DNA of 64,000 nucleotides from Thalassotalea euphylliae (GCF_003390395.1 NZ_QUOV01000001.1:620001-684000); one strand, 5' to 3'; counted from the stretch's first letter, positions 27,837 to 38,622 are shown. Program-made: numbers and translations. The notes: a model not told the origin generated them from the letters alone.

Positions 27837-28703
27837 ATGTTTAAAAAATCACTACTCACTTTTTTCTCCGTTTTTCTCTGCTTTAATTCACAAGCTGTAA
27901 ATATTGTCAGCTCGCCAAAAAGTAGCGAGCTTAGTGCTTGCCAAACGGAACTGTGCCAAACCTACTTTCACAAATTTAAATTGGCGGCTAAAAGAGGACA
28001 CAGTGAAGCCTATACAACACTAGGTCAGTTTTATTACAACGGTTACGGTGTAGAGAAAGACGAAGCTCAGGCACTGAAATACCTCAAAAAAGCGTCTAAA
28101 TATGGTGAGCCTGCTGCGCAGTATAAAGCTGGATTAATTCACTTAATAAGTGAACAGCATTTAGATGCCAAAGAATCAGTAAAGTATCTAAAGAAAGCCG
28201 CATTTAGAGATTATAAAGACGCCAATATTCTGCTTGGTGTACTTCATTTCAACAATCAATTTATTGAGCAAGATCTCGCTATTTCAGATAGCTACTTGAT
28301 CAGAGCTTATCGCGAAGAGCACCCAAAAATTCCTGAAGTCATTAATGCTTTAGAGCGTCAAGGGCTTTTCAACCAAACTAATTTTCCGATGCTTTTTGCT
28401 ACGACGTTAACGGATAAGTTAGAGAAAAATGCTCAAAATGAGTTTGTTTGGCCAAAAGATGAGGATATTGAAGTGATTACGGTTACCTCCCCGCCGATCA
28501 CTGATATTTTGGATCAGCAATTACTTAGCTATCGAAAACATATCAAAACAACTGGCTCAAGGCTTAAAGGTAAACAATGTGCAACGTCTATAGGTTGTCA
28601 TATAGCCATTGGGCGACAAGGGCTTGAAGGGTTTCCAAGTTCTTTCCTTGGCGTTAGAGATGCTACTGGCTCTGGTGGTCTTTCTGCTCGGTCTTCATTT
28701 TAA
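27837..28703 (+). CDS. exported Sel1-repeat protein
   Basis: 288 residues from ATG 27837 with GGAAGGGA 8-9 nt upstream. A signal peptide (about 1-20) is followed by at least three Sel1/TPR-like repeats (about 45-155), the clearest being YTTLGQFYYNGYGVEKDEAQ with the usual GYGVxKD turn. A C-terminal segment (about 220-288) with two Cys (KQCATSIGCHI) is outside the repeats. Sel1 repeats mediate protein contacts in the periplasm. Partner and role are unknown; it is a lone gene. Confidence 0.85.
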   Translation: MFKKSLLTFFSVFLCFNSQAVNIVSSPKSSELSACQTELCQTYFHKFKLAAKRGHSEAYTTLGQFYYNGYGVEKDEAQALKYLKKASKYGEPAAQYKAGLIHLISEQHLDAKESVKYLKKAAFRDYKDANILLGVLHFNNQFIEQDLAISDSYLIRAYREEHPKIPEVINALERQGLFNQTNFPMLFATTLTDKLEKNAQNEFVWPKDEDIEVITVTSPPITDILDQQLLSYRKHIKTTGSRLKGKQCATSIGCHIAIGRQGLEGFPSSFLGVRDATGSGGLSARSSF

Positions 28704-29206
28704 AAATTATTAGTGATAAAAGCGCTATTGCAAAACCTTTTGTTAAGTTTTTGGGATCAGAAAAAACTCCTTTATGAGATGAATCGCAAATGAATAGAGC
28801 GCTTGCTTCAGTTCTTGAGCCAAGCGCTTTTGTTTACCAAGAAGTTTTTCAAACCTTCTTGGGCATAATGGCACTGCCATCGTAGCACTATTTTAATTTC
28901 AATGCTTAGAGCCATTGTATCCAAATTAAGTTAGACTCAGGAATGTGGATGTCCAAGATTATTGAAATGCCCATATTCTCTCAATGTTTTGATGTTCAAA
29001 TGGCACTGATTGGGAAGTTGTGTAGTGATAGAAAACTATTTTACTTTTTGAAGACGATGCAGATATCCTTAACTAATTCATTTTATTTGACTTAGTCGAA
29101 TGATTTTCTGAAATTAAATAGCCTCAGTTAGCTGACCTGCCGACTCAAAAATTCATTTGCCGCTCGATACTAGCTATCAAGCGACATATAACTTTTTTAA
29201 GCAGGA
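28704..29206. other. intergenic region with two hairpins
   Basis: 503 bp between the convergent Sel1 and chemoreceptor genes. It holds AGCGCTTG/CAAGCGCT (28798-28828) followed by TTTTG, a plausible Sel1 terminator, and CCAAGAAG/CTTCTTGG (28837-28862) directly after it. I find no open frame with an RBS. Confidence 0.5.
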
Positions 29207-30442
29207 TTACCTAGCAAAGCGAGATAGTCGGTTTTGGGTTTGTTCGGCTTGTGTTTGTGCCACTTGTGCTTCGTTATTGGCTTGCTGCATTTGTCCTTGT
29301 AAGGTTTCACTCAAGCTTGAGATGTTTTCAACGTTGCTGTGGGTTTGAAGGTACTGTGCGTTGAGCTCGTGAATGGCATCACTGATGGCATCAAACTCTT
29401 TGGTGTTGGCATTAAAGTCAGTCATCATTTGAGCAAACGTTGAGTTGGTTTCCTCAATGGTATTATGCGTTTGCTGCGATTGGTCAACTAGCTTGTCAGA
29501 TTCCGTTTTAGTGTCAGTGACCAAACTGTCCATATCGTTAATAAACGAAGTAATCTGCTGGGTTGCGTCAGCAACTTTAGAGGAAAGCGAGCGCACTTCA
29601 TCAGCTACTACGGCAAAACCTCTACCTGCATCACCCGCTCGCGCTGCTTCAATTGCAGCATTCAATGCCAGTAGGTTGGTTTGGTCGGCAAATTCTTCCA
29701 CCATTTTAAGGATGTTACGGATATTACCAGCATTTTGCTGTAGGCCGTCAACGGTTGTTGCGAACTGGCCAAGTAAGGCACCGATTTGTGCAGTTTGCTC
29801 TTGTATTTGGGTCAGCTGCTGGTTTGCTGACATCGCTTTATCTAAGCTCGATTTGTTGCTGGTTGCAACCGTTTCTGACGCATCAACAATATGGCTGATA
29901 CTGTTGTTGATATGGTTACTGGATTCAAAAATTTGCTCACTGAGCTGCTTTTGAGAATTCGCTTTGTCGTTGGCAACAGCGACTGCGTGAACAACGCTGT
30001 CGGTAGCACTATTGGCTTGCTCTGAATTGCTGTGAATGGTGTTAAGTAGCTCAGATAAGTTGGCAACAAAGGTGTTGTAACGTTCAGAAAGTTGGCGAAA
30101 TTCGTCATGAGTGAATGCCGGTAGCTGAGTGGTTAAGTCACCATCATGGGAGTTAATGTTTTGTAAGCTGGCTAAAATCGCTTTAATTGGCCTAACAAAT
30201 AAGTAGTGCAAATAGAACAGGGTAAAACCGAAGGCTAAAAAGCTGAGGGCAAACAGCGTTTTACCCCAAGTTAAAATAGTTTCTGTTTGCTCGGCAGAAG
30301 CGCCATCTAATTGTAGAAATAAGACAAACGCAGCGATTTGAAATAAGAGTAGAAAACCTATGTTGCCGATGATTTTTCGCGACAAGGTATAAAAAAAACT
30401 CGTTTCAATAAACGAATATAACTTCCAAAATCCTGAACCCAT
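29207..30442 (-). CDS. methyl-accepting chemotaxis protein without a periplasmic sensor domain
   Basis: 411 residues from ATG 30442, which has AAAGGT 6 nt upstream; a longer frame to 30487 lacks an RBS. Two membrane helices (about 24-42 and 59-81) are separated by only about 16 residues, so no periplasmic ligand domain exists. A HAMP-like linker ([21 protein letters not shown]) leads to the signalling coiled coil, with the hairpin tip at [33 protein letters not shown] sequence near 275-305. It should dock CheA/CheW. A cue sensed in the membrane or cytoplasm is likely. Confidence 0.9.
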   Translation of the reverse strand: MGSGFWKLYSFIETSFFYTLSRKIIGNIGFLLLFQIAAFVLFLQLDGASAEQTETILTWGKTLFALSFLAFGFTLFYLHYLFVRPIKAILASLQNINSHDGDLTTQLPAFTHDEFRQLSERYNTFVANLSELLNTIHSNSEQANSATDSVVHAVAVANDKANSQKQLSEQIFESSNHINNSISHIVDASETVATSNKSSLDKAMSANQQLTQIQEQTAQIGALLGQFATTVDGLQQNAGNIRNILKMVEEFADQTNLLALNAAIEAARAGDAGRGFAVVADEVRSLSSKVADATQQITSFINDMDSLVTDTKTESDKLVDQSQQTHNTIEETNSTFAQMMTDFNANTKEFDAISDAIHELNAQYLQTHSNVENISSLSETLQGQMQQANNEAQVAQTQAEQTQNRLSRFAR

Positions 30443-30628
30443 AATACCTTTCTCTACTTTATGCTTGGCTGATGTAAATTTGCCCAAATGATGAAAAATT
30501 GATTAGTGCCTTTGGTTTTCAGCCGATTAATAAGACTATCAAATTCTAGATGTGGCAAGTATAAACGTCCTACTTGTTCCCGAAAAGTCTAATAAAATTT
30601 TGTTGTCGAGCAAGTAAGTCATCACGCT

Positions 30629-31516
30629 TTAATCAAGCGTAATGGTAATTTTCTCAGCCAGTGACATCGCTAGGTTGTTGTCGTAATACGCTGCTTCATT
30701 AATAAAGTGCGGATAGGCTTTATATTCACCTTGGTAAGTAATTTCACCGCCATCAAATAGGGTGAAAATAGGGTCGCCTTTGGTTAATGGTTTAAAGTCA
30801 TTGTCTTGCACGTTTTTGTGCACCATACCAATACGCTCGCCGTCTTCATCTTGAGGTAGTGTGAGGCTTTCTGTGTATTTGTAGGCGTCATAACTAGCAG
30901 GCAGTTCAGGCAACTGGTTGTTATTGTAGAGTGCGACAAAATCTAAGATGGTTTGCGTCATGGTCTCCATCCAATCGAGCACGTCTTGGCGTATCACCGA
31001 TTGCGGCTGAGGACCAATTTCAACAATCACCCCCTGTGGTGCAATGGATGCCAAGAAGTAATGTTCTTCCATCGACACCTGATCTTCATAAACAACAATA
31101 GCTTCAGGCATTTTCGACAATACGTAAGCACCCATTTTTTTATTAAAATCATCCGATTTTAATAGGATCAGGGTTGGCCCCATGTTGCTGGTGGTATTGT
31201 GTAAATCAATCACAAAGTCGGTTTTTGAATTACCTTTTGGCCCAAGCTGAGCATTAATCACTTTAGCACGGCTTTGTTCGTAGTTCGCCAAGGCTGGATT
31301 GGCGAGATCTTCAAGCGTGAACTGTCGGTTAAGGTCGCAGTCTAGGTAGCGTTTGTTTTCTTCAAAGCCCTTTGGGTTGGCGAATAAGGTTTCGACGTTA
31401 AGCCCTTCTCTGGCGAGTAAATCAGGGGATTTTTGCCATTTTCTTAACAGGTAAATTCCACTGAATTCGTTACCGTGCGTACCACCGACTACGGCAACTT
31501 TGTTGATTTTTTTCAT
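30629..31516 (-). CDS. aspartoacylase (M14-like zinc amidohydrolase)
   Basis: 295 residues. Zinc ligands match human aspartoacylase: His14 and Glu17 in GGTHGNEFSG, and His106 in VIDLHNTTS. The substrate-binding DLNR is at 61-64, and the general acid/base Glu166 lies in VIVEIGPQ. The enzyme family hydrolyses N-acetyl-L-aspartate to aspartate and acetate in the cytoplasm. The family also includes succinylglutamate desuccinylase (AstE), but the length and the C-terminal beta domain fit aspartoacylase better. No neighbour explains its physiological substrate. Confidence 0.85.
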   Translation of the reverse strand: MKKINKVAVVGGTHGNEFSGIYLLRKWQKSPDLLAREGLNVETLFANPKGFEENKRYLDCDLNRQFTLEDLANPALANYEQSRAKVINAQLGPKGNSKTDFVIDLHNTTSNMGPTLILLKSDDFNKKMGAYVLSKMPEAIVVYEDQVSMEEHYFLASIAPQGVIVEIGPQPQSVIRQDVLDWMETMTQTILDFVALYNNNQLPELPASYDAYKYTESLTLPQDEDGERIGMVHKNVQDNDFKPLTKGDPIFTLFDGGEITYQGEYKAYPHFINEAAYYDNNLAMSLAEKITITLD

Positions 31517-31675
31517 TAGTTAAGGCGTCCCTTATTCGATTGAGCGTCTGCTGAGCTCTTATCTTACTCATGCTGATGAAAATTAACATGAGTAAGCCGT
31601 TATTTTCTATATCAATTTGCAAGGTGAAGACAGGAGGCAAGCTTTGTTGATATTTGTTGATAAGCGTATGGGCAT

Positions 31676-31705
31676 AAAAATGGCGTCTAATGTAGACGCC
31701 ATTTT
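31676..31705 (-). terminator. terminator downstream of the BNR-repeat gene
   Basis: AAAAATGGCGTCTA/TAGACGCCATTTTT perfect inverted repeat with a 2-3-nt loop. It ends the minus-strand transcript of the large gene that stops at 31773. Confidence 0.85.
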
Positions 31706-31772
31706 TGATTACTCACCCGTCTCAAATTGGTGAGAGGAGGTTAAGCAGTAAAAAGCTTTCAGCTCAACCGAA

Positions 31773-34700
31773 CTATTGTGTGATAAGTGCAGAGCCAACC
31801 GTCCAAGGGGCACCTGCCTCACTCATTGCTTTCTGTAATGCTGGAATTGTCGTGACTTCCAGCACATTCAAGCGCTTGGTTACCGAATTTAGGCCTTCAA
31901 GTGCATAACCAAATTGCTCGCGATGCTGCTTAGTAGGGCCATAAGACGAGCGTACTGCCGACATGGCGTAACCTAAGCGGCTAGCGATATTGGCTGGTTT
32001 CGCGCCTTTGCGATCACGTGATTTCAAGCCAGTTAACTCAAGATTGATGGCGTTAATTTCTGCCTGAATGTCAGCATATTGTCGCTCTAATGCTGCAATA
32101 TTGTTAGGCGTGCGATCAATGGCTGTGCGAATCGCTTCCATCTTCTTGGTAATACCTTTAAGTACGGCACTTGCGGCTGAAGATTGACGCTCTGCTGCAA
32201 CCACATCTTGGCCGAACTTAACGATTTCATCTTGTGAATTACCACTAATTGCCGCGTCAAAAATAGGTTTAAGATCAAAGGCTACAGGGCTAGCAAGTTG
32301 ACTAATTTCACTGCCGACGCGCTGATATAAAGTCGCTGTGTATTTACCTGGCGATGCCATTAAACCCTTAGCAAGTGGGTGCCAAGGCGATTGTTTCTCG
32401 CCTGTAACCGCAGTGCTTTTAGCGTAGGTCATATCCCAAGTGATACGGTGTAAACCTTTTGTTGTTTTACCTGCAACGCGGTTAACAAATTGGCCGTTTG
32501 CGTCGGTAATTTCAAGGTAAACAGCAGGTTTAGCTTCTTGATTTTCTTTTTCAATCGCTTCCCAGCTTGGGTATTTAGGATATTTCTTATCTTTCACCAT
32601 TTTCTTTTCAGCAGCTTGGCGCTTTTCTTTTGCCGTGAGTAAGCTGTCTTTCAAGAAGTAGGTGAGCGTTGCACCGTGCGCTGGGTTTTTCGCTGCATAA
32701 CGGTCATCACCGTCAGATCTTGCATGATTCGTATCTAACGAGAACCATTTGACTGGGCGGCTTGGCGCAAATAATAGTGCGTCTTGCTCCATCGCTTTTT
32801 CAGTGAGATTACGCAGCGGTGCATAGTCATCTAAAATGTAGATACCACGGCCAAAAGTACCGGCAACTAAATCGTTTTCACGGCGTTGAATTTTTACATC
32901 GCGAGTTGAAATAGTTGGTATGCCGCCGTTTAGCTCTAACCACTTCTTACCACCATCAACCGTGAAGAAAACACCGAATTCAGTACCAATAAACATCAGG
33001 TCTTTATTCACGTGATCTTGCACAATGCGCCACACTAAGTGTTTCTCTGGTAGGTTTTTGGCCAGCGATGTCCACTTCTTACCTAAGTTAGTGGACTTGA
33101 TTAAGTAAGGCTTAAAATCACCGTATTTATGGTTATCAAGTGCCACATAAACCGTGTTTGGATCGTAAAGGTCGGCGCGGATATCGTTTACATAGGCAGT
33201 CGCAGGTACACCGCGTACTTTACCTAAGTCAATTTTCTTCCACGTTTTACCACCGTCAGTGGTGACTTGAATTAAACCGTCGTCTGTACCGACCCATAAA
33301 ATGTTCTCATCCACTGGGCTTTCTGAGAAATTAGCAATGGTGTGATATTCCGACATCGCGTAAATATCCCAGCCAGCTTCTACCGACCAAGTACGACCCA
33401 TCATTGGGATGTGCATGCGATTACCGTTTTTAGTTAAATCACCTGAAACGGGTGTCCAACTGTCGCCGCGATCATCTGAGCGCCAAACGCGCTGTGAAGC
33501 AAAATAAAGGCGCTTTGGATCATGCGTAGAAACATTGATTGGCGCATCCCAGTTGTAACGCTCGGCTGGCTCACCCGGACGAGGCTGTGGCTTGATATAA
33601 ACATTTTCACCCGTTTTCACGTCGCGGCGGTTCAGGTTACCTTGTTGCCACTGTGAGTACATAATATCAGGGTTGCCCGGCTCTGTTGCTGGTTGGTGGC
33701 CGTCGCCGCCAAGTGTGAGGAACCAATCTTTGTTTTTAATGCCTTCTGCACGCGCAGTGCGCGATGGGCCACCTTGTGTTGAGTTATCTTGTGCGCCGGC
33801 ATAAACATTGTAAAAAGGTTCTGCATCGTCAGGAGCGACTTTGTAGAACTGGGTTAATGGCAAGTTGGCGATAAAGCGCCAGTGCTCCATGCGGTCGTGT
33901 GACATGTAAATGCCGCCGTCTGAACCAATTAAGACAAAATCAGGATCGGTTGGATGGAAGGCAAATGCGTGATCGTCAACGTGCTTGCGTTTGGTGCTAA
34001 TAGGTGTCCAAGTTTTACCGCCATCATCTGACACTTTTGAGTAGTTACTGGCGATGTAAACGCGATCAAATTGATGCTGATCGGCAAAAATTTCTTGGTA
34101 GTAGTGTGGGCCTGTGCCACCACCGACTTCGTCAGACATTTTCTCCCAGCTAGCACCGCGATTTGCTGAGCGGTAAAAACCACCTTTGCGGTTGTCGGTT
34201 TCGATAGTCGCGTAAACCACATCTGGATTCGTTGGCGAGATTGCCATACCAATTTTACCCATGTTGCCTTTTGGCAGGCCTGTTTTTAGTTCTGTCCATG
34301 TTTCGCCGCCATCGTCTGATGTATGAATACCAGAGCCTGGGCCTGTACCTACGTAAATTGCAACTTTACGCTGGCGTGACCAAGTAGCAGCGTAAAGCTT
34401 GTCAGGGTTACGTGGGTCAATCAAAAGTGAGGTAACACCCGTCCATTCGTCTTCAGGCGTTAATACTTGCTTCCATGTTTCACCACCGTCAGTGGTTTTG
34501 TAAAGGCCGCGTTCGCCGCCGCCCGTCCACAATGGACCTTGCACTGCCGCCCAAACAACATTGGAATTGGTTGGATGAACGATGATATCGGAAATGCGCT
34601 CAGATTTTTTTAAGCCCATGTTTTTCCATGTTTTACCGCCGTCGAGCGACTTGTAAATACCATCGCCGAAGCTGATATGGCGGCCACCGTTATTTTCACC

Positions 34701-35048
34701 GGTACCTACCCAAATAATGTCTGAGTTACTTGGATCGATAGTGACATCACCTGTTGAGTAAACCGCTTGCTTGTCGAAAATAGGTGTCCAAGTTGTACCA
34801 GCATTAACCGTTTTCCAAATGCCACCTGAGCCTACCGCGGTATACCAGGTAGACGGATTGTTTTGGTCGACGGCAATGTCAGCAATTCGACCCGACATAT
34901 AAGCGGGGCCGATGTTGCGCATTTCCATCGCATCAAAGGTTTTACTAGTAAAAAGGGAACCGTTTTTTGCGTCATCCGACTTGGCTGAGACGCCAGCGGC
35001 AGACACCATCAAAGAGGCAGCTATCGCTGCTTTGAGTAGGTTTTTCAT
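31773..35048 (-). CDS. large exported BNR/sortilin-like beta-propeller protein
   Basis: 1091 residues with a signal peptide (about 1-22). Residues about 40-760 carry many Asp-box/BNR turns of the SxDGGxTW type (SLDGGKTWKNM, TTDGGETWKQV, SDDGGETWTEL, SDDRGDSWTPV and others), building one or two Vps10/sortilin-like propellers. A C-terminal part (about 850-1091) is helical and charged, with a FlgD-Ig-like stretch (VYLEITDANGQFVNRVAG) before it. Such proteins are often annotated as glycosyl hydrolases, but no catalytic residues can be argued; a binding or peptidase-associated role is equally possible. It is a single-gene unit. Confidence 0.88.
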   Translation of the reverse strand: MKNLLKAAIAASLMVSAAGVSAKSDDAKNGSLFTSKTFDAMEMRNIGPAYMSGRIADIAVDQNNPSTWYTAVGSGGIWKTVNAGTTWTPIFDKQAVYSTGDVTIDPSNSDIIWVGTGENNGGRHISFGDGIYKSLDGGKTWKNMGLKKSERISDIIVHPTNSNVVWAAVQGPLWTGGGERGLYKTTDGGETWKQVLTPEDEWTGVTSLLIDPRNPDKLYAATWSRQRKVAIYVGTGPGSGIHTSDDGGETWTELKTGLPKGNMGKIGMAISPTNPDVVYATIETDNRKGGFYRSANRGASWEKMSDEVGGGTGPHYYQEIFADQHQFDRVYIASNYSKVSDDGGKTWTPISTKRKHVDDHAFAFHPTDPDFVLIGSDGGIYMSHDRMEHWRFIANLPLTQFYKVAPDDAEPFYNVYAGAQDNSTQGGPSRTARAEGIKNKDWFLTLGGDGHQPATEPGNPDIMYSQWQQGNLNRRDVKTGENVYIKPQPRPGEPAERYNWDAPINVSTHDPKRLYFASQRVWRSDDRGDSWTPVSGDLTKNGNRMHIPMMGRTWSVEAGWDIYAMSEYHTIANFSESPVDENILWVGTDDGLIQVTTDGGKTWKKIDLGKVRGVPATAYVNDIRADLYDPNTVYVALDNHKYGDFKPYLIKSTNLGKKWTSLAKNLPEKHLVWRIVQDHVNKDLMFIGTEFGVFFTVDGGKKWLELNGGIPTISTRDVKIQRRENDLVAGTFGRGIYILDDYAPLRNLTEKAMEQDALLFAPSRPVKWFSLDTNHARSDGDDRYAAKNPAHGATLTYFLKDSLLTAKEKRQAAEKKMVKDKKYPKYPSWEAIEKENQEAKPAVYLEITDANGQFVNRVAGKTTKGLHRITWDMTYAKSTAVTGEKQSPWHPLAKGLMASPGKYTATLYQRVGSEISQLASPVAFDLKPIFDAAISGNSQDEIVKFGQDVVAAERQSSAASAVLKGITKKMEAIRTAIDRTPNNIAALERQYADIQAEINAINLELTGLKSRDRKGAKPANIASRLGYAMSAVRSSYGPTKQHREQFGYALEGLNSVTKRLNVLEVTTIPALQKAMSEAGAPWTVGSALITQ

Positions 35049-35322
35049 GTTTCACCGAGTTTATCGTTATTTTTTGTTACAAAGTAACACTAGTTTGAAA
35101 TGATTCTCTGTTCAAGCGCAGAAGCGTTTAGGTAACAGATATTTGCGTTAAGTAGCGACCCCAAAACGCGTAATTTTACTTTTTATTGGCTCTTAAATAC
35201 TCAACAATATTTAGTAAAGATATATTTTTCAATAGATTAAGTGCTAAAAATTGGTATCCATATTTCTTGCACATTTTGCCGCTATGTTATTAATCGCTCT
35301 TTCTTATCGCATAGGCTTCGTT

Positions 35323-37743
35323 ATGTACTTGCTGCGAGTGGAAGCGAGCGAAGGAACCAAACTAATATTTACGAGTCATCACGCATTATCAACTAAAGGC
35401 ATCAATTTGTATTTCATACAGTTAACGCAGCGCATATTGAGTATTCATGGTCGCTCTTCACGTCTCTTTTTTCTTGTCTTTTGGCTTGTCTCTTCGTTTC
35501 TATGCAGCACCATGATATTCACTAGCGTGCTGTCTACCAAGGTACTCGCTAGTGAATCTGCAGCTATGTCTGCAAACATAAACGCAAACACGAACACAAA
35601 CACAGAGACGACTATTGTAGATCTGCCATCATCAGCCATTAAAGCGCAGTTGGCGAAAATTGAAGGAGCAGACTTGAGCGCCGAGCAAGCTGTGATGGCG
35701 TTAATTGCAGAATTAAGTGGCGAAGATAGAGTCTATGCGCAGCTAAAATTGGTCGGTATTTATCGTCGCAGTGCACAAGTTGAAAAAGCTAGTGCCTTGT
35801 TACTTGAATTAAACAAAGCCGCAGCACACTTTAGCAATGAATTGCAGTTGGAAGTTGTGATCAGCGGCGCGCAGCTTGAACGCAAGAAAAATAACTATGT
35901 GACTGCCGCGACGATGCTTGAAACTAAAGGGATACCGCTCGCTGGTCAAAATACAGGTTTGCTAGCGCGTATTTATCAACATACAGGAAGGTTTTTCCGC
36001 CTGGACAAACAACATGCTGAAGCTGAAAAGTATTACTTGTTGGCATTAGAAAATTATCAAGCGCTAGGTGATGAATTAGAAATTGCACGTATGTATGGCT
36101 CTTTAGGGGTGTTGTATGAATCACAAGATGACTTGGTGCTCGCCGCTGAATATCAAATCAAAGCCATGAAGCTATTTGAGCGAATCGGTAATGCGCAAGA
36201 CCAAGCCAGTAGTTATTTCAATTTAGGTGAACTGTTCTACCGCTCAGAAGATTACGATAAGTCACTATCTTTTTATCAGCAGGCGCTAGAACTCGATAAA
36301 AAGCTCAGCGACGCAGAATATATTGGTTACGACTATCATCGAATTGGCTCTATTTACATGGCGCAGCAAAAGCTTGATGAAGCGCTGGATGTTACCCAAA
36401 AAGCGATCGATATCTTTGCTGAAGGGGCTTTCCATCAGGTCCTGTCTCGATCGTATGTTCAGCGGGCGCAAATTTTGGACAAGCTCAATAATCAAGAGGC
36501 CCGTTTAGCCAGCTTGCTATTGGCTGAAAAAACAGGACAAGTCTCTAAAGCTGATTTCCAAATGAGGTCAGTATGGCACAACCTTGGGGTTTATTACTTT
36601 GATCATCAAGCATTAACAGAGGCAGAGCATTACGTCAGCAAATCCTTGGCAATATCAAAAAAACTTGAGCTTTTTAAAGACCAGCTCGATGACAACAGGC
36701 TACTCAGTGAAATTCATCATCAACTAGGCCAAGACTCCCTCGCCCTCACTCATTTAAAGGCTGCGTATGAGCTCAAGCAAAAAATAGATTCAGAGCTGCG
36801 TATTAAAGAACTAGAAAAGCACAAGCGCGATATCAACTTGCTGAAACAGCAAGTGAAAGTCGCGAAATTGGAAGAGGCCAGTAAGCAATCGGAACTAGAA
36901 GTGGTTGCACAGAAAAAAGTCACGGAAAAAGTGACTTTGCTCACTTTGGGCTTGGTGGTGCTATTTCTGCTAATTTTCTATGTGCTACATCAGCGGCGCA
37001 AACTTGCGATGATTTCTGCCAGCTTGTATGAAGATGCACTACAACAGAAAAATCAGCTACTTGCCGATGTTTCACACGAGCTGCGCACACCGTTAACTGC
37101 CTTGAAACTGCAAGTAGATGCGCTGCGCTACAACTTGGTGGATGATGTGGAGCTGAGCTATCAAAAACTCAGCAACAAAATAACCGATCTAAGTCATTTG
37201 ATTCGCGATATTTATGAATTAGCGGTTTCAGATGTGTATGGTTTGTCTATCAATACGCGGCAGCTCGATATTTCTCCTGTGCTCAAGCAGTGGAGCAGCG
37301 AGTTTGAACAATATGTGATCGGACACGAGCTGCAATGGCATGACGACATCGTTTCAGCGCCTGCTTGGGTAGCCATTGATCAAGATCGCATTAAACAAGT
37401 GTTGGCGAACCTGATTAACAACAGTGTTAACTACACCGATAGCTACACCGATAAACCAGGTCGAGTTGAATTAAAAGTTTGGCAAGCACATGGGCTGGTG
37501 CATTTGCGCGTACAAGACACTTCGCCTTCAGTGCCAGAAAGTGAGTTTGTTAAAATTTTCGAGCGTTTATATCGGCTTGAAAAATCGCGAAATCGGGCGA
37601 CCGGTGGCTCTGGTTTGGGGCTTGCGATATGCCAAAATGTTATCCATGCACATCAAGGTACCATTGAAGCAAAACAAAGCGCATTGGGTGGTGTCGCTAT
37701 TTTGATCACTTTGCCACTCATTGATCACTTTGCCACGCCATAG
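35323..37743 (+). CDS. TPR-repeat sensor histidine kinase
   Basis: About 806 residues from ATG 35323; the open frame begins at a TTG at 35251, and ATGs at 35284 and 35512 are also possible because no start has a strong RBS. A signal-like hydrophobic segment is followed by a large periplasmic TPR array, with clear units such as ASSYFNLGELFYRSEDYDKS. Then come a coiled coil, one membrane helix (LTLGLVVLFLLIFYVLH), a HisKA domain (VSHELRTPLTAL, His near 585) and HATPase_c with GSGLGLAICQN. It should autophosphorylate in response to a periplasmic protein or peptide signal. No response regulator gene is adjacent, so its partner is unknown. Confidence 0.88.
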   Translation: MYLLRVEASEGTKLIFTSHHALSTKGINLYFIQLTQRILSIHGRSSRLFFLVFWLVSSFLCSTMIFTSVLSTKVLASESAAMSANINANTNTNTETTIVDLPSSAIKAQLAKIEGADLSAEQAVMALIAELSGEDRVYAQLKLVGIYRRSAQVEKASALLLELNKAAAHFSNELQLEVVISGAQLERKKNNYVTAATMLETKGIPLAGQNTGLLARIYQHTGRFFRLDKQHAEAEKYYLLALENYQALGDELEIARMYGSLGVLYESQDDLVLAAEYQIKAMKLFERIGNAQDQASSYFNLGELFYRSEDYDKSLSFYQQALELDKKLSDAEYIGYDYHRIGSIYMAQQKLDEALDVTQKAIDIFAEGAFHQVLSRSYVQRAQILDKLNNQEARLASLLLAEKTGQVSKADFQMRSVWHNLGVYYFDHQALTEAEHYVSKSLAISKKLELFKDQLDDNRLLSEIHHQLGQDSLALTHLKAAYELKQKIDSELRIKELEKHKRDINLLKQQVKVAKLEEASKQSELEVVAQKKVTEKVTLLTLGLVVLFLLIFYVLHQRRKLAMISASLYEDALQQKNQLLADVSHELRTPLTALKLQVDALRYNLVDDVELSYQKLSNKITDLSHLIRDIYELAVSDVYGLSINTRQLDISPVLKQWSSEFEQYVIGHELQWHDDIVSAPAWVAIDQDRIKQVLANLINNSVNYTDSYTDKPGRVELKVWQAHGLVHLRVQDTSPSVPESEFVKIFERLYRLEKSRNRATGGSGLGLAICQNVIHAHQGTIEAKQSALGGVAILITLPLIDHFATP

Positions 37744-37975
37744 CAAACGGCTTGTTTGTTCTTTGATAACCCTCGGCGAACAACCTTTTATGAACAAAGC
37801 TGTGCTTTTGCCACTTATAGCAGTGCTGCTTGTTTCTGCCTCATAGATAACCGCACTATTTTTATTGGCGCTTCCTTTTCTCTAGAAAAACAAACGAGAA
37901 GCCTATCCATATTTCCTCCCTATTTGCAGTTTATAGTCCTAGGCAAAATACGAGTCTACCCTTGGAGCTACTGTT

Positions 37976-38614
37976 ATGGACTGGCTTTTGTTCAGCATAA
38001 TCATCTTAATAATAATTGCCGTTTTGATTGATTTATATCTGATGAGACAAAGTCGCTATAAGCTCAATCACGATATAGTTCTTAACTCTTCAATAGCCGA
38101 CCTAGCCAAAATTAACCAAGCTAGCCAAGCCAAGGAAGTCTATCAATATACAAATGCTCTAGCTGAGCAAACCGTTAATCAAAACCTGGAAAACATTAGT
38201 TCGCAACCTTTGCAAAGTGCGTTTAAGAAAAAAAATACAATTGCTAAGAACAGTACTAGAAAAAGCGATATTAACGCCGATGAGCTTGATGCAGATGAAG
38301 TTTTAAGTCGTATTTTCACCATAGCTCGCCCCGATACCAATAATTGCCTTGAAGTACTGATGATGCTGGAGCAGTTGGCTGGCAAGGTGACACCAGAGCA
38401 TCTAAAAAAATTAAAGCTTCTGTTTAACGTGTATGGTTCAAATAATCATTTGTTTGACGAAGGTTTAGTGAAAGTTGTTACTACTTGTTGTAGCTGCCGC
38501 GCTAAGTTTGAGTTACTTGAGCACATTTTTACCGAAAGCGAGTTTTACCCTTATGTTGACCGCTCGCTTGAACTCGATTCATCCGCAACAAAAACTCGAT
38601 CAAAAGTGCAGTAG
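37976..38614 (+). CDS. hypothetical single-pass membrane protein
   Basis: 212 residues; GGAG lies 8 nt before the ATG. One N-terminal membrane helix (about 3-23, LLFSIIILIIIAVLIDLYLM) anchors a soluble cytoplasmic domain. A Lys/Ser-rich linker with a DELDADE patch precedes a helical end containing TCCSCRAKFE, a CC-x-C cluster that might bind metal. I do not recognise the family. It lies 8 bp upstream of the degenerate alpha/beta hydrolase gene, so the two are probably made together. Confidence 0.75.
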   Translation: MDWLLFSIIILIIIAVLIDLYLMRQSRYKLNHDIVLNSSIADLAKINQASQAKEVYQYTNALAEQTVNQNLENISSQPLQSAFKKKNTIAKNSTRKSDINADELDADEVLSRIFTIARPDTNNCLEVLMMLEQLAGKVTPEHLKKLKLLFNVYGSNNHLFDEGLVKVVTTCCSCRAKFELLEHIFTESEFYPYVDRSLELDSSATKTRSKVQ

Positions 38615-38622
38615 GATAAGTG

